Source of the DNA: Streptomyces justiciae | GTDB lineage: Bacteria > Actinomycetota > Actinomycetes > Streptomycetales > Streptomycetaceae | NCBI RefSeq assembly: GCF_015163075.1 | Contig: NZ_JADDXU010000031.1 | Location: forward strand, 1-64,000 | Length of the DNA stretch: 64,000 nt | Reading direction: 5' to 3' | Part shown: one piece after another, positions 10,382-20,900 of the stretch | Layout: every line of letters starts with the position of its first letter | Position numbering within the stretch: position 1 is the first letter of the stretch | Notes under the pieces: generated by a model | The model's input: the letters and a program-made list of their open reading frames with translations, nothing else | Told to the model about the DNA's origin: nothing | Databases searched by the model: none | Position numbers and translations under genes: made by a program

Positions 10382-11143
10382 TCAGCCCCGCCGGTTGCGC
10401 ATCCGCAGCCGCAGCGGCACCAGGGCCGACTCGATCTGCGTGGACAGGTTCATCTTGGAGACGCCCTCGGTGCGCTCCTCGAAGCGGATCGGGATCTCGA
10501 CGGCGCTGTGTCCGGCGCGCACGGCCTTGAACTTCAGCTCGACCTGGAAGCTGTAGCCGGCGCTGTCCAGAGTGGCGAGGTCGACGTCACGCAGGGTGGC
10601 GGCGGACCACAGGTTGAAGCCGGCCGTGATGTCCCGGATCTTGGTGCCGAGCACGGTCCGGGCGTAGCGGTTGGCGAAGCGGGAGAGCAGCACGCGGTGC
10701 TTGCCCCACTCCTCGTCCAGCGAGCCGCCCTCGACGTACCGGCTGCCGACGACCAGACCGACGCCGGAGGCCACGGCCGTGCCGAGCATGCGTGGGACCG
10801 CTTCCACGGGGTGGCTGCCGTCGGCGTCCATCTGGACGACGTACGCGGCCCCCTCGTCGAGCGCGGCGGTCATGCCCGCGACGTAGGCGCGCCCGAGCCC
10901 GTCCTTCTCGGTCCGGTGCAGCACGCTCATCCGGCGCCGCCCGTCCCAGTTGTACTTCTCGGCGAGCTCCTCGGCGATCCGCCCGGTGCCGTCGGGGCTG
11001 GAGTCGTCGACGATCTTCAGATGCAGCCCGTCGATGGGCAGCCCGAGCACCAGCTCGGCCATGCGAGGCAGGTTGGCTGCCTCGTTGTAGGTCGGCATCA
11101 CGATGGTGACCGGGACGCCGGGGTATCTGTCGTAGCCCGTCAT
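10382..11143 (-). CDS. Polyprenyl-phosphate mannose synthase-like glycosyltransferase (GT2)
   Basis: Predicted to transfer a sugar, by family analogy mannose from GDP-mannose, to a polyprenyl phosphate on the cytoplasmic membrane face. The 253-residue protein is a compact GT-A domain without membrane helices: VTIVMPTYNEAANL at the N-terminus, VDDSSPDGT, the metal-binding DADGSHP, VVGSRYVEGG and the ITAGFNLWS segment. It resembles the DPM1/Ppm1 catalytic domain. It is followed 9 nt later by gtrA and preceded by an 85-nt gap after a GT-C protein, which would be the consumer of the lipid-linked sugar. Mannose specificity is inferred, not shown. Confidence 0.85.
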   Translation of the reverse strand: MTGYDRYPGVPVTIVMPTYNEAANLPRMAELVLGLPIDGLHLKIVDDSSPDGTGRIAEELAEKYNWDGRRRMSVLHRTEKDGLGRAYVAGMTAALDEGAAYVVQMDADGSHPVEAVPRMLGTAVASGVGLVVGSRYVEGGSLDEEWGKHRVLLSRFANRYARTVLGTKIRDITAGFNLWSAATLRDVDLATLDSAGYSFQVELKFKAVRAGHSAVEIPIRFEERTEGVSKMNLSTQIESALVPLRLRMRNRRG

Positions 11144-11228
11144 GTCTTTCTCTTCCCTCCCCTAGAGGCCTGGATAGTGCCTCTCCCCCACCGGGTCACG
11201 GGCCTGTCCCGCGCCCGGAATCCTTTCC

Positions 11229-13055
11229 TCAGGCGTGCACCTTGCGGCGGGCGGCGTCGTCCTGGTCCTCGGCCGAGTCCCCCGTGGCACCCTTGCGGCG
11301 CTCCAGGAGCACCAGCTGGAGGGAGTCCAGCTTGCGGGTCTTCACCACCCGGAAGGTCTTCTCGACCGCGGTCTGCGTCGCCTTCGGCATGCCGCTGAAC
11401 GGCTGTCCGTCGAGGGTCGTCGAGACCACCCACAGCCGCTTGGCCTTCACCAGGCAGCTCCGGGGATGCGGGCACTCGGTCGCACCGAACGAAGCCTGCT
11501 GCTGCGGAGTGCGGTACATCAGCACGTCCCGCGGCCGCATGCCGGCGTCCCGCAGTTCGTAGTCCATGGCCCGGCGCTCGCTCATCACACCGCTGAAGGC
11601 GATGCCGTCGCCCTTGCGCTGCTCGTCCAGGACGATCCGGGCCGCGCCGCGGAAGTCCGGCTCGCCCAGCGCGTTGTGCCGGGTCTCGCGGAGGCCCGGC
11701 AGCGCCTGGAAGGCCAGCCCGGCGACCGCGGCCGCGGCCAGCGCCCATCCCAGACCTCGCCGCACGGCGGCGCCGGACCCGGCCTTGGCACCGACCACGG
11801 GACCGGCGAGCCGGCCCACGGCCACGGACGCGAGCAGCACCCACGCGGGCGCGGTGAACAGCAGATAGCGCGGCAGGAAGAGGTGCAGCTGAGCGGCGGT
11901 GGCGTAGGTCGCCACGGGTGGCAGCACGATCCAGAGCGCGAGCGGAAGGGCCCATCGGCCCGCGAAGAACAGCCCGATCACGCCGAGTGCCATGACGGGT
12001 ACGGCCACCGCCCAGGAGCCGAACAGGTTCTTCGGGAAATCGATCAGGTCCTGCAGCACCGGGTTGTTCCACGCGATCTGGCCGCTCTGCCCCGAGCCCG
12101 AGATGGCCATCGGCGTGACGAAGCACACGCCCAGGCCACAGGCCGCGAAGTAGGCCCAGCCGACGATCCGGTCTCCCGCCCGCCGCTTGAGCAGCACCAT
12201 GGCCAGGTGCGGGGCGAGCACCGCGAGGGAGGCCAGATGGCTCCAGCCGATCAGCGGCACGGACACCGTGTAGGCGATCCAGCCCTTGAACGAGGGCCGG
12301 TCCAGGGCCCGCGCGAGCAGCAGCGTCGACAGCAGGACCGCGGCGACGGCGAAGGCGTACGGCCGGATCTCCTGGCCGTACCGGGTGGTCAGCGGTACGA
12401 CGGCGAAAGCGAGTCCGGCGGTGACGCCCACCTGCGTGGTGAACAGCCGCCGACCGAGCAGGGCGAGCAGCCCCGCCGACGCGGCCATGGCCACGGCGCC
12501 CGGGATGCGCATCGCGGTCGGGGAGTCCCCGGCGACCGCGATCCAGATGTGCATCATCACGTAGTACGGCGTGAACACGACGTCGATCGAGCGGATCAGC
12601 TGGCTCAGATCGTGGAACGACAGCGTGGCCGCCCACCAGGTGGCGTGCTCGTCACGCCACAGCTCACGGTCGCCGATCCCGCGCCAGATCATGCCGAAGG
12701 CGAGCACAGTGGGCAGCAGAAACGTCACAGCGGTGGCGAACCGGCCGCCCTTCGCATCCTCGGGCTCGTCCTCCCCGGCCTCCTCCGCGGACGGCTCCGG
12801 GGCGACCGGTGCCGGTGCGACGGGTGCCGCGGGGGCCGCCGGGGTGGCGGTGCCGTACGGCGCGTACTCCGCGTACGGCTGCTGCCCCTGCCCCGGGTGG
12901 GCGTAGGCGTCCTGGGCCGGGTACCCGGGGTACCCGCTGCCCTGCCCCTGGTACTGCTGCTGGGAGGCCCCGGCGACGTAGGCGTCGTACTCGGCGAACG
13001 GGTCCTGGCCCTCGGGGTATCCCCCGTTCTGGCGCGTGACCGCGTCGTGGCTCAT
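11229..13055 (-). CDS. GT-C (GT39/ArnT-like) glycosyltransferase, copy 2
   Basis: A 608-residue polytopic membrane protein likely using polyprenyl-phosphate sugar donors outside the membrane. The N-terminal ~100 residues are Gln/Tyr/Pro/Ala-rich and disordered. About ten hydrophobic helices follow between residues 105 and 460, with the GT-C acidic motif RDEHATWW in the first external loop. The C-terminal ~140 residues form an external domain with cysteines (ATECPHPRSC). Its ATG overlaps the upstream stop as ATGA, so translation is coupled. I chose MSHDAV (13055) over the ATG four codons upstream because of that overlap. Acceptor unknown. Confidence 0.82.
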   Translation of the reverse strand: MSHDAVTRQNGGYPEGQDPFAEYDAYVAGASQQQYQGQGSGYPGYPAQDAYAHPGQGQQPYAEYAPYGTATPAAPAAPVAPAPVAPEPSAEEAGEDEPEDAKGGRFATAVTFLLPTVLAFGMIWRGIGDRELWRDEHATWWAATLSFHDLSQLIRSIDVVFTPYYVMMHIWIAVAGDSPTAMRIPGAVAMAASAGLLALLGRRLFTTQVGVTAGLAFAVVPLTTRYGQEIRPYAFAVAAVLLSTLLLARALDRPSFKGWIAYTVSVPLIGWSHLASLAVLAPHLAMVLLKRRAGDRIVGWAYFAACGLGVCFVTPMAISGSGQSGQIAWNNPVLQDLIDFPKNLFGSWAVAVPVMALGVIGLFFAGRWALPLALWIVLPPVATYATAAQLHLFLPRYLLFTAPAWVLLASVAVGRLAGPVVGAKAGSGAAVRRGLGWALAAAAVAGLAFQALPGLRETRHNALGEPDFRGAARIVLDEQRKGDGIAFSGVMSERRAMDYELRDAGMRPRDVLMYRTPQQQASFGATECPHPRSCLVKAKRLWVVSTTLDGQPFSGMPKATQTAVEKTFRVVKTRKLDSLQLVLLERRKGATGDSAEDQDDAARRKVHA

Positions 13056-14923
13056 CGCTTCACCCAAATCCGGTAGGCGCTCTCTCCGCTGCTCGTGGTG
13101 AACGGGAACACCGCCGCCAGCCGGTAGTGGGAGTTGTTCTTCAACCCCTCCTTGACCGCTGCGTACGTCGCCGGGCTGACCGAGCCATGCATCACGATCG
13201 CGTCGAACTTTCCGTCACGAACCGCCTGCCGGAAGGCATCGGGGCCGGTGTACTGCTTGCCGTCCTTGCCGCGGTAGTCCATGAAGTAGGTGTTCTGCCA
13301 CTGGTTCCAGTCGGTCTTGTCCCGCAGGTAGTAGGCGGGGACCTCCTGCTCCTCGGCGAGGTAGGTGCCCTTCTTGTCGACGACCGTGCGCAGGTAGTCG
13401 GTCATCTGCGTGGAGTCCGGGAAGCTGTACGCGCGCTGGGCCTGCACCATGCCGAACACCAGCGTCAGGACGTACAGCAGGATCCCGAGCTGCGGATGCC
13501 GGAAGTGCGGACCGACCAGGCGGGCCATTCCGAGGCCGGCCATCGGCGCCGCGAAGAGCAGCCCGAAGCCGACGTGCTTGTAGAGCGAGATCTCGGTGTG
13601 AAGGTGGATCTGGTACGCGGGGGCCAGCAGCGCGGTCCCCGTCAGCACCAGGCCGAGCGCAACACGCCGCCAGCGCCCCGAGGTCTCGGCGCCGAGCCAC
13701 GGCATCTCGCCCATCCGCGCGCGCAGCGCGTACGCGATCGAGCCGCCGAGCGCGGCCAGGAAGACCAGCCCGCCCCACTCCGCGCTGTGCGACAGCATCG
13801 TCGCGGCGGTGTCCGTGCCCTTCGCACGGTCGGTGGTCGTGGAGCTGATGCCGCCCAGCGGACCGGAGAGGACGTAGCCGATCCCGAGCAGAGCCACGAT
13901 TCCCGCGCCCAGCACCACCCCACGGCCGACCGCCCGGATGCCGCGATGCCGGTGCGCGGTGATCACCGCGAGCACCACCAGGGTCGGCAGATACATGCCG
14001 GACGCGTACTTCACACCGAAGGCCAGGGCGGCCGGCGGTGCCGCGAGCAGCACGGCCAGGACGTTCATCCGGTCGGTCCGCACCACCGCCCAGGCGGCCA
14101 GCGCGAGCAGGAACACGGCGGCGGCGTCGTACGTGGCGAAGTTGCCGAGCACGATCGTCGACTGGAGCACCGAGAACAGCGCTGCGGCCCCGAGCCCGGC
14201 ACGCGGGTTGAACAGGCGCCTGGTGAGCGAGTAGAGCAGCCCTGTGGCACCCAGCATGAACACGAGACTGAGCAGCCGTACGCCCGTCAGGCCGAACTGG
14301 CTGTCCACGACGGCCGCGACCACCGGGTACAGCTTGGGGTGCCCGGAGAAGTAGGCGGCGAAGTCCACCGGCAGCTTGTCGCCGTGCAACAGGTTGGCCA
14401 GTTCGTAGTGGCCGGACGCGATGTAGAGCGCCTCGTCCTGGAAGGCCGTCCCGCGCAGCCGCAGGGACAGCCCGGTCTGGATCAGCAGGATGCAGAGCAG
14501 CGCGAGCCGGCCGAGCAGCCGGCTGCGCTTGGTGTCCATCTCCCAGGCCGACTCCGGTACGGGCGGCAGCACATAGCCGGGCGTCTCCGGCACCACCGGC
14601 GCGGGGGCCGGCTGCGGTGCCGGGGCGGGAGCGGTGACGGTCGCGGTGGGTGCGGTGTACGTGGCGTACGGGTCGTACGGGGCGTAGGTCTCGTACGTCT
14701 GCTGGTCGGTGTACGCGGAGATCTGACCGTCGAACATCCAGCTGCCGGACTCGGTCACCTCCCTGCGCACGACCTCGCCCGGCACGACCTGGCCCTGGTG
14801 CGCCTCGCCCGCGTAGAACTGGTGCTCCTCCTGGTACTGCCAGGGATCGCGCGGCTGGGGCTGCTGGGGGTACGGCTCCTGGTTCTGGCCATACCCCTGA
14901 TAGGTGTGCTGCTGGTCGGTCAT
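13052..14923 (-). CDS. GT-C (GT39/ArnT-like) glycosyltransferase, copy 1
   Basis: A 623-residue polytopic protein with the same architecture as its neighbour: a disordered N-terminus of ~155 residues (MTDQQHTYQGYGQNQEPYP, then Ala/Pro repeats), an RLALLCILLIQTGLSLRLRG helix, the GT-C acidic motif QDEALYIASGHYE, about ten helices, and an external C-terminal domain with AYYLRDKTDWNQWQNTYF. It probably takes a sugar from a lipid carrier. Its start overlaps the GH26 gene stop as ATGA, and its stop overlaps the next start the same way. The upstream in-frame extension to 15319 is a shadow of the GH26 gene. Confidence 0.82.
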   Translation of the reverse strand: MTDQQHTYQGYGQNQEPYPQQPQPRDPWQYQEEHQFYAGEAHQGQVVPGEVVRREVTESGSWMFDGQISAYTDQQTYETYAPYDPYATYTAPTATVTAPAPAPQPAPAPVVPETPGYVLPPVPESAWEMDTKRSRLLGRLALLCILLIQTGLSLRLRGTAFQDEALYIASGHYELANLLHGDKLPVDFAAYFSGHPKLYPVVAAVVDSQFGLTGVRLLSLVFMLGATGLLYSLTRRLFNPRAGLGAAALFSVLQSTIVLGNFATYDAAAVFLLALAAWAVVRTDRMNVLAVLLAAPPAALAFGVKYASGMYLPTLVVLAVITAHRHRGIRAVGRGVVLGAGIVALLGIGYVLSGPLGGISSTTTDRAKGTDTAATMLSHSAEWGGLVFLAALGGSIAYALRARMGEMPWLGAETSGRWRRVALGLVLTGTALLAPAYQIHLHTEISLYKHVGFGLLFAAPMAGLGMARLVGPHFRHPQLGILLYVLTLVFGMVQAQRAYSFPDSTQMTDYLRTVVDKKGTYLAEEQEVPAYYLRDKTDWNQWQNTYFMDYRGKDGKQYTGPDAFRQAVRDGKFDAIVMHGSVSPATYAAVKEGLKNNSHYRLAAVFPFTTSSGESAYRIWVKR

Positions 14924-15963
14924 GGCTTCGTCACATCGAATCCGAAGCGGGCGTCGGCGGCCTGCTCCCGGAAGGTCTTCTCGGACAACGGACCGCTGTT
15001 GATGCGCCAGTCCGTCTCCTTGTCGAAGTTGAACCAGACGAACCCGATGAAGTCCTTCCGCTTCGCGGTCCCCTGGAAGAGGTCCTTGATGTCCGCCGGT
15101 TTGCGCTCGCCCGCCTGCGCCGCGGTCTCCGCGATGATGAACGGTTTCTTCGTGAAGGAACGGATCTGCGTGATCGAGGGTCCGTAGAGCGCGTCCCAGG
15201 TCGACGGGCCGTCCGTCGCGTAGTAGCCGATGATCCCGACCCAGTCCACGTAGTCGTCGCCCGGGTAGTACGGCTTGAGCTTCACCTTCGGCATCGGGTT
15301 GACGACGTTCGGGCTCCACACCCAGATGACCTGGGTGGCGCCCTCGTCGTCGAAGACGTCATGGATGTGCTTGTACGCGGCGGTGAACTGCGCGGCGGTG
15401 GCCTTCTTGGTGCCCCACGGGTACCAGAAGCCGTTCATCTCGTGGGCGAAGCTCAGCGCCACGGGCAGGTTCAGTTCCTTGACGGACCGCGCGTACGTCC
15501 GGATGTAATCGTCCTCCTTGCCCGAGGCGATGTCCTTGAGATCCACGTCGAAGGGTTCCCAGGCGATGAAGGAGAGACCGCCGTAGTCCCAGGCGTTCTG
15601 GACGAGGCTCGTCTCGTAGCGGTCGCCCCAGGCGGAGTAGAACTCGATCAGGTTGGGCTTCTTGCCCGCCCGCTCGGCGAAGTCCTTGACGGCGTCCATC
15701 TTCTTGGGCGCCCCGTCGGCGGCCACCCCGAGGTACTCCTTGTCCGGCTGGAGCAGCGGCCGCACGTCGTACGGCGGCTCCGGCTTCTCGGACTCGGTCG
15801 CGTCGGCCGTGGCGCCCGGCTCCTCGCCCTGCGCGCGCTCGTACGCGTTACGGCCGTCGTCGGAGAAGGTGGTGCAGCCGCTGAGCAGGGCTCCGGCGAG
15901 CAGCGCAGCGGCAACTGCCCGCACCGGCCACATGGCCCGGGCGGGGGAACTGGGGAGAGTCAT
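14920..15963 (-). CDS. GH26-like (beta-mannanase family) lipoprotein
   Basis: A 347-residue predicted lipoprotein and glycoside hydrolase. The signal peptide ends in the lipobox ALLSGC with Cys30, so the enzyme should sit on the outer membrane face. The GH26 catalytic pair is visible: acid/base Glu175 in HEMNGFWYPWG and nucleophile Glu279 in KPFIIAETAAQAG. GH26 enzymes mainly cleave beta-1,4-mannan and related beta-glucans. It is coupled by ATGA overlaps to both neighbours, directly after a cellulose-synthase-like polymerase. This mirrors bcsA-bcsZ pairs in which a hydrolase trims the polymer during export. The exact polymer is unknown. Confidence 0.85.
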   Translation of the reverse strand: MTLPSSPARAMWPVRAVAAALLAGALLSGCTTFSDDGRNAYERAQGEEPGATADATESEKPEPPYDVRPLLQPDKEYLGVAADGAPKKMDAVKDFAERAGKKPNLIEFYSAWGDRYETSLVQNAWDYGGLSFIAWEPFDVDLKDIASGKEDDYIRTYARSVKELNLPVALSFAHEMNGFWYPWGTKKATAAQFTAAYKHIHDVFDDEGATQVIWVWSPNVVNPMPKVKLKPYYPGDDYVDWVGIIGYYATDGPSTWDALYGPSITQIRSFTKKPFIIAETAAQAGERKPADIKDLFQGTAKRKDFIGFVWFNFDKETDWRINSGPLSEKTFREQAADARFGFDVTKP

Positions 15964-17561
15964 GCGGTCGCTTCCTGCGTTTCCCGGGCCCGCGGCTGAA
16001 CGAGGACACGGCCGACGACAATGGCGTAGAAAAGGCCTGCTGACAGCATCAGGGCGAAGTCCGGCGGGTACTCCGTGAGCATCCGCCAGCCGGCGACGAG
16101 CACCCACAGGGCGGCGGTGCCACCGGTCCAGCCGATCATGCCGATCCAGTAGCGGCGCATGCCGTTCTTCTTGGCGCCCTGCGAACCGGTCGGCTTCCAG
16201 CCCATCGGACGGCCGCGCAGCATGTCCCACACGGCGAAGACATGCGACCAGCCGTACATCATCCGCACCGCCCAGGCCTCCAGGCGGTACGGCGCCCGGT
16301 GCCACAGCGGCAGCACCAGCGTCACGTAGGCCACGCTGGGCAGCACCCACATCGCCGCCTGGGCGCGCATCAGATCGGGGCGCAGCACCAGCAGCGACAG
16401 CGGGATGATCGGCATCAGGAACGTCGCCAGCGCCGTCTGGATGTAGTAGAGGAACCCGGAGATGTAGCACAGGCGGGTCTGGAACTTCAGGTCCAGCTCC
16501 CAGAACCGCTTGCCGGTGATCAGCTCCAGCGAGCCCATGCACCAGCGGTACTGCTGGTTGTGGAAGGCGCCGGCGGTGTCCGGGCAGACGCCCGCCGACA
16601 GGGCGACCGGGACGTACCGCAGCTTCCAGCCGAGCGCTCTGAGGTCGAAGCCGGTGTACATGTCCTCGGAGTGCTCGATGAGCGTGATGCCCCCGATCTC
16701 CGCGAGCGCCGCGCGCCGGTAGACCGCGCACGAGCCGACGCAGATCGAGCCGTCCTTGTCCTCACGGGAGGTCTGCACGGAGCGGTAGAACTGCTCCTGT
16801 ACCGCACCGGCCCCGCGCTCGATCCAGTTCTGCCGGTCGGTGATGCGGAAGAACTGCGGCGACTGCACGATGCCGACGCTGGGGTCCGCGTCCATGTACG
16901 GCAGCAGTTCGTCGAGCAGATCGGCACGGGGCGCGAAGTCGGCGTCGAGGATCAGGATGTGGTCGCCGTGCGTGATGCCGAAGGCGTGGTGGAGGTTGCC
17001 GGCCTTCTTGAACCAGCCGCGGTTCTCGCGCACGACGTAGTGGAAACCGAAGTCCTGCGCCATGGCGCCGACCTCGGAGTCGGCGGCGTCGTCGAGGACG
17101 TAGACGTTGACCACGCCTCGGTAGGTGTCGGCGAGCCGGTTGACGTTGACCCAGGTGTTGTGGAGCACCTCCAGGGGTTCACCGCACACCGGAAGGAAGA
17201 CGTCGACACTCGGGTGGACCGCAGGCCGCCACGCACGCACGAGGGCCTTGTGCGCGCGGACGTCGAAGTCGCTGCTGAGTCCGTCGAGGTAGAGCGAGAT
17301 GAGGTAGTCCGCGACGACGATGGCGAGCAACGGCATGGTCAGCCAGAACCACGGGCTGGACGCCGTGAACAGGAACTGGCTGACGGCGAGGCACGCGAAA
17401 CTGATCAGCGACCCGACCGTCAGCACCCATAGGTGCCGACGCGTGTACGAGTACTTCTCCGCGTCGTCCGGCGGCTGCGGCAGCAGGCCGTGACTCTGCA
17501 CACCCTTGCGCCGCCTGCGCTGCTGAGGCGCACGCGCATCAGCGCGTACTGCACTGCTCAT
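15960..17561 (-). CDS. Cellulose-synthase-like processive glycosyltransferase (GT2)
   Basis: A 533-residue membrane polymerase expected to make and extrude a beta-linked polysaccharide. Two N-terminal helices (about 45-90) precede a cytoplasmic GT-A domain with all processive-GT2 motifs: VLDD (156-158), DAD (206-208), the ED pair in EHSEDMYT (299-300) and QQYRW (336-340). Four or more C-terminal helices follow. No PilZ c-di-GMP domain is visible, unlike BcsA. The start ATG at 17561 has a GGGGGG Shine-Dalgarno about 8 nt upstream. It is the first gene of the six-gene operon down to gtrA, divergent from the giant secreted protein. Confidence 0.88.
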   Translation of the reverse strand: MSSAVRADARAPQQRRRRKGVQSHGLLPQPPDDAEKYSYTRRHLWVLTVGSLISFACLAVSQFLFTASSPWFWLTMPLLAIVVADYLISLYLDGLSSDFDVRAHKALVRAWRPAVHPSVDVFLPVCGEPLEVLHNTWVNVNRLADTYRGVVNVYVLDDAADSEVGAMAQDFGFHYVVRENRGWFKKAGNLHHAFGITHGDHILILDADFAPRADLLDELLPYMDADPSVGIVQSPQFFRITDRQNWIERGAGAVQEQFYRSVQTSREDKDGSICVGSCAVYRRAALAEIGGITLIEHSEDMYTGFDLRALGWKLRYVPVALSAGVCPDTAGAFHNQQYRWCMGSLELITGKRFWELDLKFQTRLCYISGFLYYIQTALATFLMPIIPLSLLVLRPDLMRAQAAMWVLPSVAYVTLVLPLWHRAPYRLEAWAVRMMYGWSHVFAVWDMLRGRPMGWKPTGSQGAKKNGMRRYWIGMIGWTGGTAALWVLVAGWRMLTEYPPDFALMLSAGLFYAIVVGRVLVQPRARETQEATA

Positions 17562-17912
17562 GAAAACAAACCCCCCGGGGCCCTCAACGGCCCGGTGATC
17601 CCCACCCTGATGTCCGGCTGCCCCATGAATCCGTTCAAACCTTCAACCGGAGTTCGAAAGCATAACCGAGTGCCTGACGATGTGCTCATATACCTGTGTT
17701 ACGTGAGGGTTTCGTCACGTGATGCGGAATCCCCCCGTCCATCACCTCTTGGGTGATGTGTCCATGAGGACGGGGCGGCGTCCACGCGCATTCCGATCAG
17801 TGCGGGAGTCGTGCACGAAAAGGTCAACTGATGGTATGAACAACCACTCAGTCTTCACGTTTTAGTCGCACCTGTGACAACTCCGGGCGCGAACACTAGG
17901 GGAGGTCCCGAT
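17562..17912. promoter_or_regulatory. Divergent promoter region with inverted repeats
   Basis: Non-coding gap between the glycan operon and the giant secreted protein gene. It holds an inverted repeat ACGTGA (17701-17706) / TCACGT (17715-17720) that includes the palindrome TCACGTGA, and a hairpin CATCACC-TCTTG-GGTGATG near 17740-17758 flanked by CCCCCGTC and GACGGGG. These could be operators or a terminator. No clear consensus promoter was found on either strand. Confidence 0.5.
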
Positions 17913-20900
17913 TTGCCCGGGTTTTCCATGCCCGCCCGCGGTGGCCGCCACCGCAACCGGCGGCGCAGATGGCTGGTCGGCACCGTGGCCGTGGCCGCCG
18001 CGGCACTGATCGGCACGACGATCAGTCTGGTGACATCCTCGGCTCAGGCCGACCAGACCACGCAGGGCGTCGACAACCTGCGCACCAACTGGACGCAGGA
18101 CGCGAACGGGCTCTCCCCGGCCGTGGTCCAGTCGTCCGCCTTCGGACGGCTCTTCGCCACCCAACTGGACGGGCAGATCTACGCCCAGCCGCTGGTCGTC
18201 GGCGACGAGGTCATCGCGGTCACCGAGAACAACACCATGTACAGCCTCGACCGCACCACCGGCGCGATCGAGTGGAGCAAGAACTACGGGGCGTCCTGGC
18301 CGGCCTCCGCGATCGGCTGCGGTGACCTGACGCCCCAGATCGGGGCGACCGCGACCCCCGTCTACGACCCCGCCACCGAGTCCCTCTACTTCACCACCAA
18401 GGTCGACGACGGCACCTCCACGCACCGCCACCCGACCTGGCTGATGCACGCGGTGGATCCGGCCTCCGGAGCCGAACGCACGGGCTGGCCGGTCACGATC
18501 GAGGGCAGCCCCGTCAACGACCCGACCGTCAGCTTCGACGCCTACTACGAGCAGCAGCGCCCCGGCCTGCTCCTCATGGACGGCGTCGTCTACGCGGGCT
18601 TCGGCGCCCACTGCGACGCCTGGCCGTACCGCGGCTATGTCGTCGGCGTGAGCACCACCGAGCACAGCATCACCTCGATGTGGGCCACGGTGACCGGCGC
18701 CAGCACCGGCGGCGCCGGCATCTGGCAGTCGGGCGGCGGCCTGGTCTCCGACGGCGACGGCCGGATCTTCTTCAGCACCGGCAACGGCATCAGCCCGGCC
18801 CCCGGACCGGGCACCACCGTCCAGGGAACGCTCGCCGAGTCCGTCGTACGCCTCCAGGTGGGCGCGGACAACAGCCTCAGCACGGCCGACTTCTTCAGCC
18901 CGAGCGACGCCTCCACCCTGGACCTCACCGACCAGGACATCTCCTCGGGCGCCCCGATGGCGCTGCCGGACGGCTTCGGCACCGCCGAACACCCCCATCT
19001 GCTGGTCCAGCAGGGCAAGGACGGCCGGGTGTTCCTGCTCGACCGCGACAACCTCGGCGGCATGGGCCAGGGCGCCCAGGGCGGCGACGCCGCGGTGAGC
19101 GTGTCCGGCCCCTACCAGGGCATGTGGGGACACCCCGCGTTCTGGGGCGGCGACGGCGGCTACGTCTACATCGTCGGCAACCAGGGCCCCCTGCGCGCCC
19201 TCAAGTACGGCGTACGCAGCGGCGGCACCCCCGCGCTCACCCTGACCGGCCAGAGCCAGGACACTTTCGGATACACCAGCGGCTCCCCCCTGGTCACCTC
19301 CGACGGCACGGACGAGTCCAGCGCCCTGGTGTGGATGGTCTCCGCGACCAGCGCGTCCGGGGCGGACGGCACCCTGCGCGCCTACAGCCCCACCCCCGAC
19401 GGCGACGGCCTGCTCCAGCTCCTGTGGTCCGCGCCGATCGGCACGGCGGCGAAGTTCGTCACCCCGACCGCGGACCGGGGCAAGGTGTACGTCGGCACCC
19501 GCGACGGTGTGCTCTACGGCTTCGGCAGCCCGGCCAGGACCGCTCTGACCGCGTCCTCCCTCGACTTCGGCCAGGTCGGCGTCGGCGGCACGAAGTCCGC
19601 CGACATGAAGCTGACCGCCACCCAGGACGTCTCCGTCACCGGGCTCAAGGCCTCCGGCGCGTTCGCGGTCGACCCGTCCGCCGTGCCCACGGCCGAGCAG
19701 CCCACGGCACTGGCGACGGACGCCACTCTCGACGTCCCGATCACCTTCACGCCCACAACCACCGGCGGCATCAACGGCACGCTGACCGCGAACCTGTCGG
19801 ACGGCCAGAAACTGGTCTTCGCCCTGCACGGCGTCGGCACCAGACCCGGCCTCGGAGCAGCCCCCGCCGCGATGGACTTCGGGGAGGTGCCCACCGGCAG
19901 CACCTCGACGCGGAACCTGCAGATCACCAACACCGGCACCGAGGCGGAGACGATCGACTCGGTCGACTCGCCCAGCGGCGCGTTCACCACCTCGGGCCTG
20001 CCGGATGCGGGCACGGTCGTACCGGCCGGCGGCTCGTTCGTCCTCTCGGTCACCTACGCACCGGTCGGCGGCGAGCAGGACAGCGACGCCCTCGTGGTCA
20101 GCAGCAGCGGCGGCGGCGCGACGCACACCCTGAGCGTGCCGGTCAACGGGACGCCCGTCACGGGCCAGGGGCACCTGGAGTTCTCCACTGGCTCGCTGGA
20201 CTTCGGGACGGTTCCGGTCGGCAGTTCGAAGTCGCTCTCGTTCAGCATCACCAACACCGGCAACATCCCGGTGAAGGTGACCAAGGCCAAGGCGCCGACA
20301 GGTGATTTCAACAGCGCGGTGCAGCTGTCCGAGGGCCTGGTCATCGGCCCCGAGCAGACCGCCGTGCAGAGCGTGACGTTCACTCCGCGCTCGGCCTCGG
20401 ACCTGAGCGCCTTCTACGAGGTCACCGGCACCGGGGAGGACGACAACGGCGCCGCCCAGGGCGCCATGTACGTGACGATCAAGGGCACCGGCACGGGAAC
20501 CGCCACGACCACCTCGGTCAAGGACGGGAAGTGGCAGACCAACGGCTCGGCGGTCGCCGCCGACGACGGCAGCGTCCAGCTGACCCCGGCCACCAGCCAG
20601 AAAGCGGGCACGGCGGTGTACACCGAGCCGCTCCGCACCGACGGACTGCGGGCCACCTTCACCACGCAGTTCGGTCCCGGCAACGGAGGAACGGGCATGA
20701 CGCTCTCCCTCCTCGACCCCGCCAAGAACTCCGCCTCGGCAGTGGGCGCGGCCGGCACCGGCCTCGGCATCGCGGGCCGGCCCGGCACGGTGATCGCCTT
20801 CGACACCGGCTGGAACGACACGCTCCAGGCGATGAACTTCGTGGGGATCGGCACCAGTTCGGCCGACTCCTCGACGATCGACTACCAGACGACGGTCAAA

